The notes under the pieces were generated by a model that made no database searches, had not been told where the DNA came from, and saw only the letters and a program-made list of their open reading frames with translations. From assembly GCA_049644305.1 (NCBI GenBank), contig JBARRQ010000008.1:1-64000 (forward strand): a stretch of DNA of 64,000 nt, in the 5' to 3' direction. The DNA is from AC-32 sp049644305 (lineage in GTDB: Bacteria; Actinomycetota; Thermoleophilia; Gaiellales; Gaiellaceae). A program made the position numbers and the translations under genes. Positions within the stretch are counted from its first letter, which is position 1. The number at the start of each line of letters is the position of its first letter. Below are positions 1-8,465 of the stretch, piece by piece.

Positions 1-186
1 TTGTGTCGACCGGTCATTTCCGACGGACGCCCGGGGAACCCGTGCGTCCTGATAGCGGCGCCGCAAGCGGCGCCTCCGGCCAGAAACCTCCGCTTCTGCG
101 TCGGTTTGTGTCGACCGGTCATTTCCGACGGACGCCCGGGGAGCCCGTGCGTCCTGATAGCGGCGCCGCAAGCGGCGCCTCCGGCC
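1..186. repeat. 81-bp tandem direct repeat, two copies, 105-bp period
   Basis: Positions 1-81 and 106-186 are identical except for one base (about position 38 against 143), separated by 24 unique bases. Each copy contains a perfect 8-bp inverted repeat with a two-base loop (57-74 and 162-179). The second copy overlaps the 3' end of the leftward YbdK-type gene and supplies its last ~22 codons and stop. The first copy lies in otherwise empty sequence at the window edge, so the array may continue further left. I saw no further copy in this window. Confidence 0.9.
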
Positions 187-1321
187 TGAGGGTCTCGTCG
201 GCGTAGATCTCTTCGAGCGAGGCGCCGGCCTCGTGGCGGGCAATCTGTCGCTCTGCAGCGTTCGCGTCGGGAAGTGCGAGGTGCGCCGCCGCACCGACAT
301 CCTCCGCCGCCGGCAACACCCAGTCGAGAAGACGCTCGAGCTGGGCGCGCGCAGGTCGGACGTCGCCGGTCTCCAGGTCGATGAGCTCGCCGGAGAGCCC
401 GTACCGAATCGCGCGCCAGAGGTTCTCCTCGATCAGCCGGTGTGGGTGGTCCGGGAGCGGCTCGCCTTCGTCCAGCGCGCCTGCGATCCGGACGGTGAGC
501 GCGTAACAGAGCGCGGCGAGGGCTTGGGCCTCTGCCAGCTCGGGCTGCGCGTCGCAGATCCTGATCTCGATCGTCGGAAAGGCGAGGTGCGGTCGCACGC
601 TCCACCAGATCTGAGTGTGCTCGTCGATCGAGCGGGTGTCGTAGAGGAAACGAACGTACCGCTCGAAGCCCGCCCAGCCGTCATAGGCGTCGGGCACGCC
701 ACACCGCGGGAACATGCGCGTGAAGATCTGCGTTCGCGCCGAATGGAGACCGGAGTTGACGGCCTCGACGAACGGCGAGCTGGCGGAGAACGCAAGCAGC
801 TCCGGAAGGTAGTTGCGCAGGGCGTTGCAGACCTTGATCGCGCGGTCGGGGCCTTTGATCCCGACGTGCACGTGGAGGCCGAAGCTGTTGTTGCGCCAGA
901 CGACGTAGCGAAGGAGCTCGTCGTTGCGCCGGTAGTGCGGCGTGTCGATGATCCGCTGCTCTTGCCAGGGGCTCCACGGGTGGGTACCGGTCGCTCCGAG
1001 CGCGACTCCCAGCGAGCCTGCAAGCTCGAAGAGCTGCGCCCTGCGCTCGCCCAGCCGCACGGCTGCCTGCCCGAAGTCCTCGCAGCGCCCCGTGCGGATC
1101 TCGACCTCGGAGGCGATCAGCTCCCCGACCAGGTGCTGCTCCAGCTCTGTCCCCTTCGCCGCCTCCTGGAGCTCCTCGAAGCGGTTCGTCAGCGAGAGCG
1201 TCGCCGGATCGAGGACTGCGAACTCCTCCTCGACCGCGACGGTGAAATCCTGCGCCGACTCGTACTGCTCGCGCGCAAAGCTGATCTGTTCTTCCGGGCT
1301 GAGGCGCTGCGTGTCGCCCAC
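119..1321 (-). CDS. YbdK/GCS2-type carboxylate-amine ligase (glutamate-cysteine ligase-like)
   Basis: The 400-residue protein belongs to the GCS2 family, whose members join a carboxylate to an amine with ATP (weak glutamate-cysteine ligase activity is known for E. coli YbdK). The acidic EEEF stretch at residues 31-34, GTHP at 112-115 and GLHVHVG at 148-154 are the family's ATP/metal-site motifs. It starts with GTG, 10 bases after the stop of the upstream glycosyltransferase, so the two are probably co-transcribed. The last ~22 residues (Ala/Pro/Gly/Arg-rich) are encoded by the second copy of the 81-bp repeat and do not look like native family sequence, which suggests the repeat displaced the original stop. 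The substrate cannot be told from sequence. Confidence 0.85.
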   Translation of the reverse strand: MGDTQRLSPEEQISFAREQYESAQDFTVAVEEEFAVLDPATLSLTNRFEELQEAAKGTELEQHLVGELIASEVEIRTGRCEDFGQAAVRLGERRAQLFELAGSLGVALGATGTHPWSPWQEQRIIDTPHYRRNDELLRYVVWRNNSFGLHVHVGIKGPDRAIKVCNALRNYLPELLAFSASSPFVEAVNSGLHSARTQIFTRMFPRCGVPDAYDGWAGFERYVRFLYDTRSIDEHTQIWWSVRPHLAFPTIEIRICDAQPELAEAQALAALCYALTVRIAGALDEGEPLPDHPHRLIEENLWRAIRYGLSGELIDLETGDVRPARAQLERLLDWVLPAAEDVGAAAHLALPDANAAERQIARHEAGASLEEIYADETLRPEAPLAAPLSGRTGSPGVRRK

Positions 1322-1331
1322 GCCGACTACA

Positions 1332-2573
1332 TTAGTTGAAGGGCTCCAGGAGCCTTTCTCCCACGCTCTTCCAGCTCCAGCGCGCCAGAGCCGCGTTGCG
1401 AGCAGCCTCTGAGAGACGCGCGCGTTCTTCCGGCGACAGCGTCAGCAGGCTTCGCAGCTTCTCGATCAGGTCGCGGGCGTCGCCCCCGGCAAAGCTGGCG
1501 AGTCCGCGGTACTCGGAGGGGTACTCGGCCTCCAGGCCCTCGGCGATCTCTTTGAGGCCCGAGTGGCGGGCGACGAGCGGCGGGCAGCCGCCGGCCGCCG
1601 CTTCGGCGGCGACCATCCCGAAAGCCTCCGGGAAGATCGAGGGGACGACCGTCACGTCGGCGAGCGGGACGAGGTGCACCAGGTGGCGATGCTCCAACGG
1701 GCCCGTAAAGAGAGTGCGCGCCGGGGCGGCGGCCTCGAGCTGGTCGCGGTAGTCCCCGAAGCCTACGACGACGGCCCGGGCATCGAGCTCCCGGAGAGCC
1801 TCGAGGAGAAGCTGGACGCCCTTGTTCGAGATGAGCTTCCCGAAGTAGAGAACGGTTGGCTCTTCACTCACGAAGAAGGCGGCGAGCCGCTCCGCGTTGC
1901 CCTCGTCCGGCAGGCGCTCCTCGGCGTTTCCCGGATTCGGCGGGTCCCGTCTCGCTTCTTCGAGAAGCGCGGCGAGGGCCTGCTCTCGCGGCTCGGGGTG
2001 GAACTCGTCCACGTCGACGCCGGGCGGCACCTCGTGGACGCGGTCGACGTGGCCTACGACCTCCTCCAGGACCTCGCGAATGTGCGCGGAGCCGACGAAG
2101 ACAGCCTCGGCTCCCGAGAGAGCCTCGCGGCCCCAGGCGGTGAGGTCCGGGTTGCCGCGCATCGAGTACTCCAGCTCCGAGCCATGGGTCTTGACCGCGT
2201 ACCGGGCGCCGCTCGCCGCGCCGACCGGCCCGCCGAGGAGAACGTGGTTGGCGAAGACCAGATCGGCTGGAAGGTGCTCGCGCAACGCTGCTGCGTTGAG
2301 CTCGACGTAGCGCTCGCGCTCATCACGGGTCAGGTCCTGCAGCAGTCGCGCCTCCAGGCCCTCGTAGCGGTCGAGCACGAACACGGGAAGCAGGCCGCCG
2401 ATGTCCGGCCGGACGGCTTGTGCTTGGCCGAGGTCGTACTGCTCCGGCTTGGGATCCTGCGAGAAGACGACGACCTCGTGGCCGGCACGGCTCCACTCGC
2501 GCGCGAGCGCGCGCGTGTACACGTTGGACCCGGTACCCCCGAGCAAGTACCCGTGCCAAAACAAGATCCTCAC
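1332..2573 (-). CDS. GT4-family glycosyltransferase
   Basis: This 413-residue protein has the GT-B fold layout of GT4 enzymes. The N-terminal half opens with a Rossmann strand followed by a glycine-rich loop (LLGGTGS, about residues 10-16). The C-terminal half carries the VLYFGKL...KG donor-binding region (about 241-252) and the E-x7-E motif (E316, E324) that contacts the nucleotide sugar. It starts 51 bases after rex and is followed 10 bases later by the YbdK-type ligase. The neighbour suggests a product combining a sugar and an amide-linked amino acid, but that is inference. A short duplicated GNAER stretch near residues 216-230 sits in the interdomain linker. Donor and acceptor are unknown. 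Confidence 0.85.
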   Translation of the reverse strand: MRILFWHGYLLGGTGSNVYTRALAREWSRAGHEVVVFSQDPKPEQYDLGQAQAVRPDIGGLLPVFVLDRYEGLEARLLQDLTRDERERYVELNAAALREHLPADLVFANHVLLGGPVGAASGARYAVKTHGSELEYSMRGNPDLTAWGREALSGAEAVFVGSAHIREVLEEVVGHVDRVHEVPPGVDVDEFHPEPREQALAALLEEARRDPPNPGNAEERLPDEGNAERLAAFFVSEEPTVLYFGKLISNKGVQLLLEALRELDARAVVVGFGDYRDQLEAAAPARTLFTGPLEHRHLVHLVPLADVTVVPSIFPEAFGMVAAEAAAGGCPPLVARHSGLKEIAEGLEAEYPSEYRGLASFAGGDARDLIEKLRSLLTLSPEERARLSEAARNAALARWSWKSVGERLLEPFN

Positions 2574-2586
2574 GGACGAACCCCTG

Positions 2587-2603
2587 GCCGGGCAAAGCCC
2601 GGC
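2587..2603. promoter_or_regulatory. intergenic hairpin between rex and the glycosyltransferase
   Basis: A perfect 7-bp GC-rich stem with an AAA (TTT on the other strand) loop lies about 22 bases downstream of the rex stop and 13 bases upstream of the glycosyltransferase start. There is no T-tract, so a classical intrinsic terminator is unlikely. Attenuation, mRNA stabilisation or masking of the glycosyltransferase ribosome-binding site are the alternatives. Confidence 0.4.
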
Positions 2604-2624
2604 TCCGGCGGGGGATCCCAGCGC

Positions 2625-3251
2625 CTACGTGAGATGAAAATAGAGCGCGTGGAGGAGATCGACGGCCGGGTTCGACGTGTGCACGGTCACGTCGTGGGGG
2701 ACGTCGAGGAGAGCCTCGGAGTAGTTGAAGATGATCCTGAGGCCGGAGTCCACCAGCTCGTTGGCGACGTCCTGGGCGCTGTCCGCGGGCACCGCGACGA
2801 CGCCGACGATGATGTTCTTCTCGTGGACGACGCTCGAAAGCGTCCGGATGTCGCCGATCGTGAGCGAGCCGATCGCCTGGCCGACCTTCTCCGGGTCCTT
2901 GTCGAACACGGCTGCGATGTTGATTCCGTGCTCCGCGAAGATCGGCGAGCTCGCGATCGCCTGCCCGAGGCGCCCCGCGCCCACGAGCGCGATGTTGTGT
3001 TGCCCCTGGGTCCGGAGGATCTTCCGGATCTCCCCGAGCAGCGAGTCGATGTTGTAGCCGACCCCCCGCTTGCCGAACTTGCCGAACGCGGAGAGGTCTC
3101 GCCGGATCTGCGTCGCGTTGATGTTGGTGTAGTCCGAGATCTCCTGCGAGGAGATGCGGTCCTTGCCCATCTTCTTCGACTGGGTCAGCACCTGGAGGTA
3201 CCGGCTCAGTCTCGCGGCGACGCCGACGGTCACCCGTTCCGTCGTCGCCAC
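2625..3251 (-). CDS. rex: redox-sensing transcriptional repressor Rex
   Basis: Rex senses the NADH/NAD+ ratio and represses respiratory and fermentative genes. The N-terminal winged helix (SQEISDYTNINATQIRRDLS and FGKRGVGYN, about residues 35-70) and the NAD-binding Rossmann motif (ALVGAGRLGQAI, near residue 90) are clear. An in-frame ATG exists at 3293, but it would place two inverted TTGTG/CACAA repeats inside the coding sequence. The GTG at 3251 gives a family-sized 208-residue protein preceded by a weak GGGA site, so I prefer it. The likely operator at 3273-3298 lies just upstream, consistent with the autoregulation known for Rex. The gene is followed by the glycosyltransferase and ligase and lies downstream of gdh and a glutaredoxin-like gene. 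Confidence 0.93.
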   Translation of the reverse strand: MATTERVTVGVAARLSRYLQVLTQSKKMGKDRISSQEISDYTNINATQIRRDLSAFGKFGKRGVGYNIDSLLGEIRKILRTQGQHNIALVGAGRLGQAIASSPIFAEHGINIAAVFDKDPEKVGQAIGSLTIGDIRTLSSVVHEKNIIVGVVAVPADSAQDVANELVDSGLRIIFNYSEALLDVPHDVTVHTSNPAVDLLHALYFHLT

Positions 3252-3272
3252 ACTGGTCCCGTGAAGAGTCGC

Positions 3273-3298
3273 TTGTGACAGAGCACAACCCATTGTGC
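3273..3298. promoter_or_regulatory. probable Rex operator (overlapping TTGTG/CACAA inverted repeats)
   Basis: Three half-sites are stacked here: TTGTG at 3273, CACAA at 3284 and TTGTG at 3293. They form TTGTG-N6-CACAA and the perfect GCACAA-N4-TTGTGC. More half-sites occur at 3328 (TCACAA) and 3355 (TTGTG). Known Rex sites are TTGTGA-N6-TCACAA, so the arms match but the spacing is two bases shorter. The position just before rex supports autoregulation. Confidence 0.55.
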
Positions 3299-3327
3299 CA
3301 GCGCGCGTGGTTCCGCGCGTCAGACCG

Positions 3328-3642
3328 TCACAAGCTCGATTGCTCGGCGCGAGTTTGTGCCAGGGCGAGGCGACGTCGAAAGGCCTCGTCGTGGACGTAG
3401 TGCGTGAAGACGCGCTCGCCGTCGATCTCCACGACCGGGATCAGCTCGCGGTAGCGCGCCTCGAGCTCGGCCTCGCCGTCGATCGGGATCTCCTCCAGCT
3501 CGAAGCGAAGCTCCTCTCGCAGGGCGCGCACCTTCTCCAGCGCCCGCTCGCAGAGGTGACACCCGGCCGCGTGGTAGACCGAAACCCGGACGGCGTGCGT
3601 CTCAGGGATACAGGCCCCGAGTGATCGTCGCCTCGGCGACAC
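3328..3642 (-). CDS. glutaredoxin-like thioredoxin-fold protein
   Basis: A small protein of up to 104 residues with the β-strand/CHLC arrangement of DUF836/glutaredoxin-like proteins (VSVYHAAGCHLCERAL). The redox CxxC is CHLC, and a cis-proline is present in the IPVVEIDG segment. The only standard start codon in frame is the GTG at 3642, which overlaps gdh by 41 bases. The fold's first strand begins about 20 residues later, so the first ~18 residues are probably dispensable, or a non-standard start is used. It sits between glutamate dehydrogenase and rex, forming a compact redox-related group. The specific partner is unknown. Confidence 0.75.
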   Translation of the reverse strand: MSPRRRSLGACIPETHAVRVSVYHAAGCHLCERALEKVRALREELRFELEEIPIDGEAELEARYRELIPVVEIDGERVFTHYVHDEAFRRRLALAQTRAEQSSL

Positions 3643-4876
3643 GCCCGACGGCCACGCCGTAGGCGGCGCTACGCATCCCGACCTGCCGTTCCTCCATGAC
3701 CCGCCAGGTCTCGTTGAAGGCTCGCGTGACGATGTCCCGGAGCTTCGAATTCACCTCGGGCTCCTTCCAGAAGTACTCCTGGAGGCCCTGAACCCACTCG
3801 AAGTACGAGACCACGACGCCGCCTGCGTTCGCGAGGATGTCGGGCAGGATGAGCACTCCGCGGTCCTCGAGGATCTCGTCCGCGGTCGGAGTGATCGGCC
3901 CGTTGGCTCCCTCGCAGATGATCATCGCCTTCACCTTGTCCGCGTTCTCCTGCGTGATCACCTGCTCGAGCGCGCACGGCGCGAGGACGTCGCAATCGAG
4001 GAGCAGCAACTCGTCGTTCGTCACCTCCTCGGCGCCGCGCAGGCCACGCAGCGTGCCCGTCTCCTGCTTGTGGGCAAGAGCGGCGGCGATGTCGACCCCC
4101 TTCGGGTTGTAGATGCCGGAGGTCGAGTCCGAGACTGCGACGACGGTGGCACCCTCCTCGACGAGGAACCTTGCCAGGTAGCTACCCACGTTGCCGAAGC
4201 CCTGCACGGCGACACGGAGGCCCTCCAGGCTGAGCTCCCGCTTGCGCACGGCCTCTTGGATGCAGTAGAGGCACCCCCGCGCGGTCGCTTCGAGGCGGCC
4301 GAGCGAGCCGCCCACATTGAGCGGCTTGCCGGTCACGACGCCCAGCACGGAGTGACCTTTGTTCATCGAGTACGTGTCGAAGATCCAGGCCATCACGGTC
4401 CCGTCCGTGCCGACGTCCGGCGCCGGGATGTCCTTCTCCGGACCGATCTCGTTGATGATCTCGCTGGTGTAGCGGCGCGTCATCCGCTCGAGCTCGCCGC
4501 GCGAGAGCTTCTTCGGATCGCAGACGACTCCGCCCTTGGCGCCTCCGAACGGGATGTTCATCAACGCGCACTTCCAGGTCATCCACATCGCGAGTGCCTT
4601 GACCTCGTCGAGCGTGACGTCCGGGTGGTAGCGGATGCCGCCCTTCGAGGGGCCACGCGCGATGTTGTGGGTGACGCGGTAGCCCTCGAAGGCCGAGAGC
4701 GTCCCGTCGTCCATCGTGACCGGGACCGAGACGACGACTGCCTTCTTGCACTCTTGGAGGATGGTCACCAGCCGCTGGTCGAGGCCGAAGATCTCGGCCA
4801 CCCGGCGCAGCTGCTCGCGCGCGATCTGAAACGGGTTCTCTCGGAGGTGGGACTCGGGAGCTACAACTGACGTCAC
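3602..4876 (-). CDS. gdhA: glutamate dehydrogenase (Glu/Leu/Phe/Val dehydrogenase family)
   Basis: The 424-residue hexameric-type enzyme interconverts glutamate and 2-oxoglutarate plus ammonia with NAD(P). The substrate-binding and catalytic lysines are visible at K102 (WKCALMNIPFGGAKGGV) and K114. The nucleotide-binding motif is GFGNVG in the second domain, and the C-terminal ILANAGGVVVSYFEW segment is typical. GTG at 4876 is preceded by AAGGAG at a 5-base spacing, which fixes the start. A TATACT -10-like hexamer lies at 4930-4935. It is the first gene of a leftward group with the glutaredoxin-like gene and rex. Coenzyme preference (NAD or NADP) cannot be read reliably. Confidence 0.95.
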   Translation of the reverse strand: MTSVVAPESHLRENPFQIAREQLRRVAEIFGLDQRLVTILQECKKAVVVSVPVTMDDGTLSAFEGYRVTHNIARGPSKGGIRYHPDVTLDEVKALAMWMTWKCALMNIPFGGAKGGVVCDPKKLSRGELERMTRRYTSEIINEIGPEKDIPAPDVGTDGTVMAWIFDTYSMNKGHSVLGVVTGKPLNVGGSLGRLEATARGCLYCIQEAVRKRELSLEGLRVAVQGFGNVGSYLARFLVEEGATVVAVSDSTSGIYNPKGVDIAAALAHKQETGTLRGLRGAEEVTNDELLLLDCDVLAPCALEQVITQENADKVKAMIICEGANGPITPTADEILEDRGVLILPDILANAGGVVVSYFEWVQGLQEYFWKEPEVNSKLRDIVTRAFNETWRVMEERQVGMRSAAYGVAVGRVAEATITRGLYP

Positions 4877-4929
4877 GAAATCTCCTTAGGGAAAAGGTTC
4901 ACCGGGCAAAAGCGCCGCAAACGGGGCAA

Positions 4930-4935
4930 GTATAG
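4930..4935 (-). promoter_or_regulatory. possible -10 element for gdhA
   Basis: TATACT on the minus strand (AGTATA on plus) lies about 54 bases upstream of the gdhA GTG, in the short gap after the subtilisin gene. No convincing -35 hexamer is seen at 16-18 bases, so this is only a candidate. Confidence 0.3.
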
Positions 4936-4948
4936 GGCGCGCTGGCAG

Positions 4949-7525
4949 CTACTTGACCCGGAACCCGACCGTCCTCTCGGTCGGCGGGCCAGGGGCGGTC
5001 GGCAACGCAACGAGACGTATCCGGTAGGCCCCGCGAGTCAGCAGTTTGCCGTTGGGGTCGCGGCCGGTGAGACCGATTGCGACCTGTCCGGGCAGGACGT
5101 CGCGTAGGCGCGCGAGAAGGCCGAGCCTGTGGCCGCCGCGCCAGAGCTCGACGTCGAGCCGGGCCAGAGGCCGGACCTGCGGGCCCGTGACGTCCTCCAC
5201 GAGGCCGCCTGCCCGTAGCGAGAGCACGGCCGGATTCGTGTCGGACGGACGAAACGCCGGCGCCGAGAGCGCGACGCCGGAGAGGAGACCGCTGGCGGGC
5301 CGGCCGAACGTGATCGCCCAGGGCACCCGCACCGGCGCCGAGCCGCGCGGGGCGAGGAAGATCGCGCCTTCCGCCGAGCCGCCCGCCGGCGGGGCGCCAC
5401 GCAGATGCGCCTCGAGGCGAACGGTTGTGCTTCCGCCGGGCTCGAGCCGCACCCAGCGCGGGCGAGCGACAATCTCGGGCCCGCTTTCGCCGACGCTGCG
5501 AATGCGGACGAGGAACCGGCGTGAGGAGACGTTGTGGAGCGTCAGTTGTTGAGTCGAGCGCCAGCCGTCACCCTCCACTCGACCGAACGCAAGGGTGGCC
5601 GGCGCGGCCGCAAGCTCGCCTGCGGCGGCGGCGCCGACGTCCACGATTCCCGCACCCTGCGCGGTGACGCTCGTATCGCTCAGCGCGTGAGCCGTCCCGA
5701 CGAGAAGGGCCTTCAAGTCCGAGGCCGCGAGCGCGGGCCGCGCCTGCGCCAGCAGTGCCGCCGCACCCGTGACCACTGCGGCCGCGGCGCTCGAGCCGTT
5801 GAGCGTGCCGTAGCGAGGTGAGTTGTCGTCGTTGACACCGGGCTCGGAGGTCGCCAGGACCACCCCCGGCGCGGCCACGTCGGGCTTGACCCGTCCGTCG
5901 AACGCGAGCCCCCGCGAGGAGAAGGGCGCGATCTCGGCGGATCCTCCGTTGCGCGCCGTGCTCGGCAAGCCGATCGAGACCACGGGATGGCCGTGCCGGG
6001 AAAGCGAGGCGAGTGCCATGCGTCCCACGCTCTCCGGCACGCTCACGACCGGAACGCCGACTTCCTCGTCGAGACCGAGCGCGCCCGCCGGCAATCCGGT
6101 GCCGAAGACCACGACGGCCCGCGCGCCCGCCTGCGCCGCGTACTCGATGGAAAGCCGGGGATCGCTGCCCGCAGGAACGAGCGCTGCCCGCCCGGCGACG
6201 AGGCTTGCGCCGTGGCCGTCGAAGAAATCGGCCAGCGTGAGAGCGGTCTTTCCGTTATCCGGTGAGCGCGGGGTGACCAGCTCGAGCTCGGCAGCCCCCC
6301 CGGAGACCACGGCTCCGGCCAGCGGCACTCGACGGTCGAAGAGGAGCTCGATGCCCGTCCTGACCGCGACGGGAACCTCCTCGGCCCGCGTGCGCAGGTC
6401 TGCCGCGCCCACCGCCAGAGCCGCCGGTGCTCCGCCCGGGCTCGCGATGCTGCCGAACCCCGGGCCCGCCGGCCCGTCGTTGCCGCCGGGCGCCACGACC
6501 AACGTGTCCAGCTGCAGCGCGCCGCGGATCGCCCGCGCCTCCGGCGAGTCCGCGAAGGCCGCGTAGGGTGCAGCGACCCCGATCAGGGCGATCCGCGCGG
6601 CGTCGTGAGCATCGCCGTCGAGGTTCGGATCGACCGCGCGCTCGAGCCCGGCGATCACCTGATCCGTGCGTGCGTAGACGGCCCAGCTTCCCGTCAGGTC
6701 GCGCTGCCAGCCGGCCACTCTGATCGGCAAGAGCGATGCGCCGGTCGCCACACCGGAGATTCCGCCTGGGCCGCCCGCGCCGACGAGAATTCCCGCGAGC
6801 TCCGTCCCATGCTGCTCCAGCCGGCTCGGGTCGACGGGATCGGAAACCGCCGGAGCCCCGCTGCGCACATCGGGATCGACGACGTTCATTCCCGGCAGGA
6901 TCCGCCCCCGCAGGTACGGGTGGGCGCTGTCGAGCCCCGTGTCCAGGAGCGCGATCGTGACGCCGCGCCCGTCGAAGCCCGGGAGCAGCACCGAGGGCAG
7001 GTGGCCGGCGCCGATCGCGAGCCCTTTGCGACCGAGCAGCTGGGACGAGACGGACGCTGGATACGCGACGCGGACGGGATAGACCCCCGCGACCTGCGGC
7101 TGGCGCTCGAGCAACGCGACCGCGCGGGCATCGAGAGGCGCCGAGAACCCGTTGAGGACGCGGGCGAAGCTGAATTCGACCCGCATCTGAATGCCGTGCG
7201 TGCTCAGGTTGGTGAGCAGCTGCTTCTGGGCGGCGATCGCGGCTCTCGTCCAGGCGTGTTCCTGGCGCTGGCTTGCGAGCCCGCCGTGCGCGGCGACCTG
7301 CTGGGCGAGCGACGGCGTCTTCAGCACGACCAGCATGCGCTGGCCGACCGTGACGGGAGGCCGCGGGCCGCCCACGAGGCCGCGCCAGCCCGAAGCCTCC
7401 GAGGTCAGCGACCGCTCGGGGGTGCCGGTGACGCCGAAGCCGGCGACGAGCAACGTCGCGGCGGCCACGATGATCCCTGCGGGAGCAATCTTGCGTGCGC
7501 CCTCAGACAGCCTGGGCGTAGGCAT
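4949..7525 (-). CDS. secreted S8 (subtilisin-like) serine protease with PA insert
   Basis: The ~858-residue exported protease has an N-terminal hydrophobic segment (residues ~12-35) acting as signal peptide or anchor, then a propeptide-like region. The S8 catalytic domain has Asp195 in IALLDTGLD, His239 in QHGTELAG, the oxyanion Asn349 in GGND and Ser579 in NGSSAAAA. Between Asn and Ser lies a protease-associated (PA) insert of about 150 residues, as in Vpr/cucumisin-type subtilisins. About 220 C-terminal residues form β-rich domains. ATG at 7525 is preferred to 7534; either way the start overlaps the end of tsaD, so it is co-transcribed with the t6A genes without an obvious functional link. 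The substrate is unknown. Confidence 0.9.
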   Translation of the reverse strand: MPTPRLSEGARKIAPAGIIVAAATLLVAGFGVTGTPERSLTSEASGWRGLVGGPRPPVTVGQRMLVVLKTPSLAQQVAAHGGLASQRQEHAWTRAAIAAQKQLLTNLSTHGIQMRVEFSFARVLNGFSAPLDARAVALLERQPQVAGVYPVRVAYPASVSSQLLGRKGLAIGAGHLPSVLLPGFDGRGVTIALLDTGLDSAHPYLRGRILPGMNVVDPDVRSGAPAVSDPVDPSRLEQHGTELAGILVGAGGPGGISGVATGASLLPIRVAGWQRDLTGSWAVYARTDQVIAGLERAVDPNLDGDAHDAARIALIGVAAPYAAFADSPEARAIRGALQLDTLVVAPGGNDGPAGPGFGSIASPGGAPAALAVGAADLRTRAEEVPVAVRTGIELLFDRRVPLAGAVVSGGAAELELVTPRSPDNGKTALTLADFFDGHGASLVAGRAALVPAGSDPRLSIEYAAQAGARAVVVFGTGLPAGALGLDEEVGVPVVSVPESVGRMALASLSRHGHPVVSIGLPSTARNGGSAEIAPFSSRGLAFDGRVKPDVAAPGVVLATSEPGVNDDNSPRYGTLNGSSAAAAVVTGAAALLAQARPALAASDLKALLVGTAHALSDTSVTAQGAGIVDVGAAAAGELAAAPATLAFGRVEGDGWRSTQQLTLHNVSSRRFLVRIRSVGESGPEIVARPRWVRLEPGGSTTVRLEAHLRGAPPAGGSAEGAIFLAPRGSAPVRVPWAITFGRPASGLLSGVALSAPAFRPSDTNPAVLSLRAGGLVEDVTGPQVRPLARLDVELWRGGHRLGLLARLRDVLPGQVAIGLTGRDPNGKLLTRGAYRIRLVALPTAPGPPTERTVGFRVK

Positions 7526-8465
7526 CGAGCGCAAGATAACGCGGGTACGCGACCGCTTCCCGGAAGCGGGCCGCTGAGGCGATCATCGCGCCGTTGTCCG
7601 TACAGAGTTCGAGCGGCGGCGCGACGGCATCCGGAAGCGCCGCGCGCAGCTCGGAATTCGCGGCCACGCCGCCCACGATCGCAATCCGCTCCACCCCGGT
7701 CCGATCGGCCGCCTCCAGCGTTCGCTCCGCGAGCGCCCGAACGATCGCCCGCTGGTAGCTCGCTGCCAGGTCGGCTCGCCGCCTCTCAAGCTCCTGCCCC
7801 ATGCCGCGAACCTCGTAGAGCAAGGCCGTCTTCACTCCCGAGAACGAGAAATCGAGCCCCGGCACTCGTGCGACCGGGAACGAGAACGCTTCGGGATCGC
7901 CCTCCCGCGCAAGCCGCTCGATCTCGGCTCCGCCGGGGTAGCCGAGGCCCAGCAGCCGCGCCCCCTTGTCGAAGGCCTCGCCGGCGGCATCGTCCAACGT
8001 CGTGCCGAGCCGCGTGGACAGGCCGTGCTCCTGGACGTCGAGCAACAGCGTGTGACCCCCGCTTGCGAGCAGGCACAGGAACGGGGGCTCCAGCGGCTTC
8101 GGCTGAAGGTACAGCGACGCAACGTGCCCCTGAAGGTGGTCGACAGGAACGAGGGGCAGCCGCCTCGCCCAGGCGAGCGCCTTCGCCGCGGAGAGCCCCA
8201 CGAGCAATGCGCCGATCAGTCCAGGTCCCTGCGTGACGGCGACGCGTTCGACGTCGTCGAGACCCGCACCGGCCTCCGCGAGGGCCTCGCGCACGACCGG
8301 CACGACGAGCTCGAGATGGCGCCGTGAGGCGATCTCCGGGACGACCCCGCCGAAGCGCGCGTGCAGGTGCGCCTGCGACGAGACGACGTTCGAGCGGATT
8401 TCTCCTGCGTCGGTGACGAGTGCGGCCGCGGTCTCGTCGCAGCTCGTCTCCAGCCCGAGGATCAG
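7503..8465 (-). CDS. tsaD: tRNA N6-adenosine threonylcarbamoyltransferase TsaD
   Basis: TsaD transfers threonylcarbamoyl from TC-AMP to A37 of ANN-decoding tRNAs with TsaB and TsaE. The ILGLETSCDETAAA opening, the metal-binding His110 and His114 (HLQGH), SGGHT, and the Asp in TDNGAMIA are all present. The family N-terminus coincides with a CTG codon at 8465 that overlaps the rimI stop as CTGA, giving 320 residues starting M-ILGLETS. The only nearby standard start is a GTG at 8498, which would add 11 Gly/Pro-rich residues and overlap rimI by 37 bases. I favour CTG but the choice is open. It is followed by the subtilisin gene. Confidence 0.93.
   Translation of the reverse strand: MILGLETSCDETAAALVTDAGEIRSNVVSSQAHLHARFGGVVPEIASRRHLELVVPVVREALAEAGAGLDDVERVAVTQGPGLIGALLVGLSAAKALAWARRLPLVPVDHLQGHVASLYLQPKPLEPPFLCLLASGGHTLLLDVQEHGLSTRLGTTLDDAAGEAFDKGARLLGLGYPGGAEIERLAREGDPEAFSFPVARVPGLDFSFSGVKTALLYEVRGMGQELERRRADLAASYQRAIVRALAERTLEAADRTGVERIAIVGGVAANSELRAALPDAVAPPLELCTDNGAMIASAARFREAVAYPRYLALDAYAQAV

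Noticed and set aside
1..186. CRISPR array
   Set aside because: Only two 81-bp units with a 24-base gap, units too long and containing internal hairpins; no cas genes.
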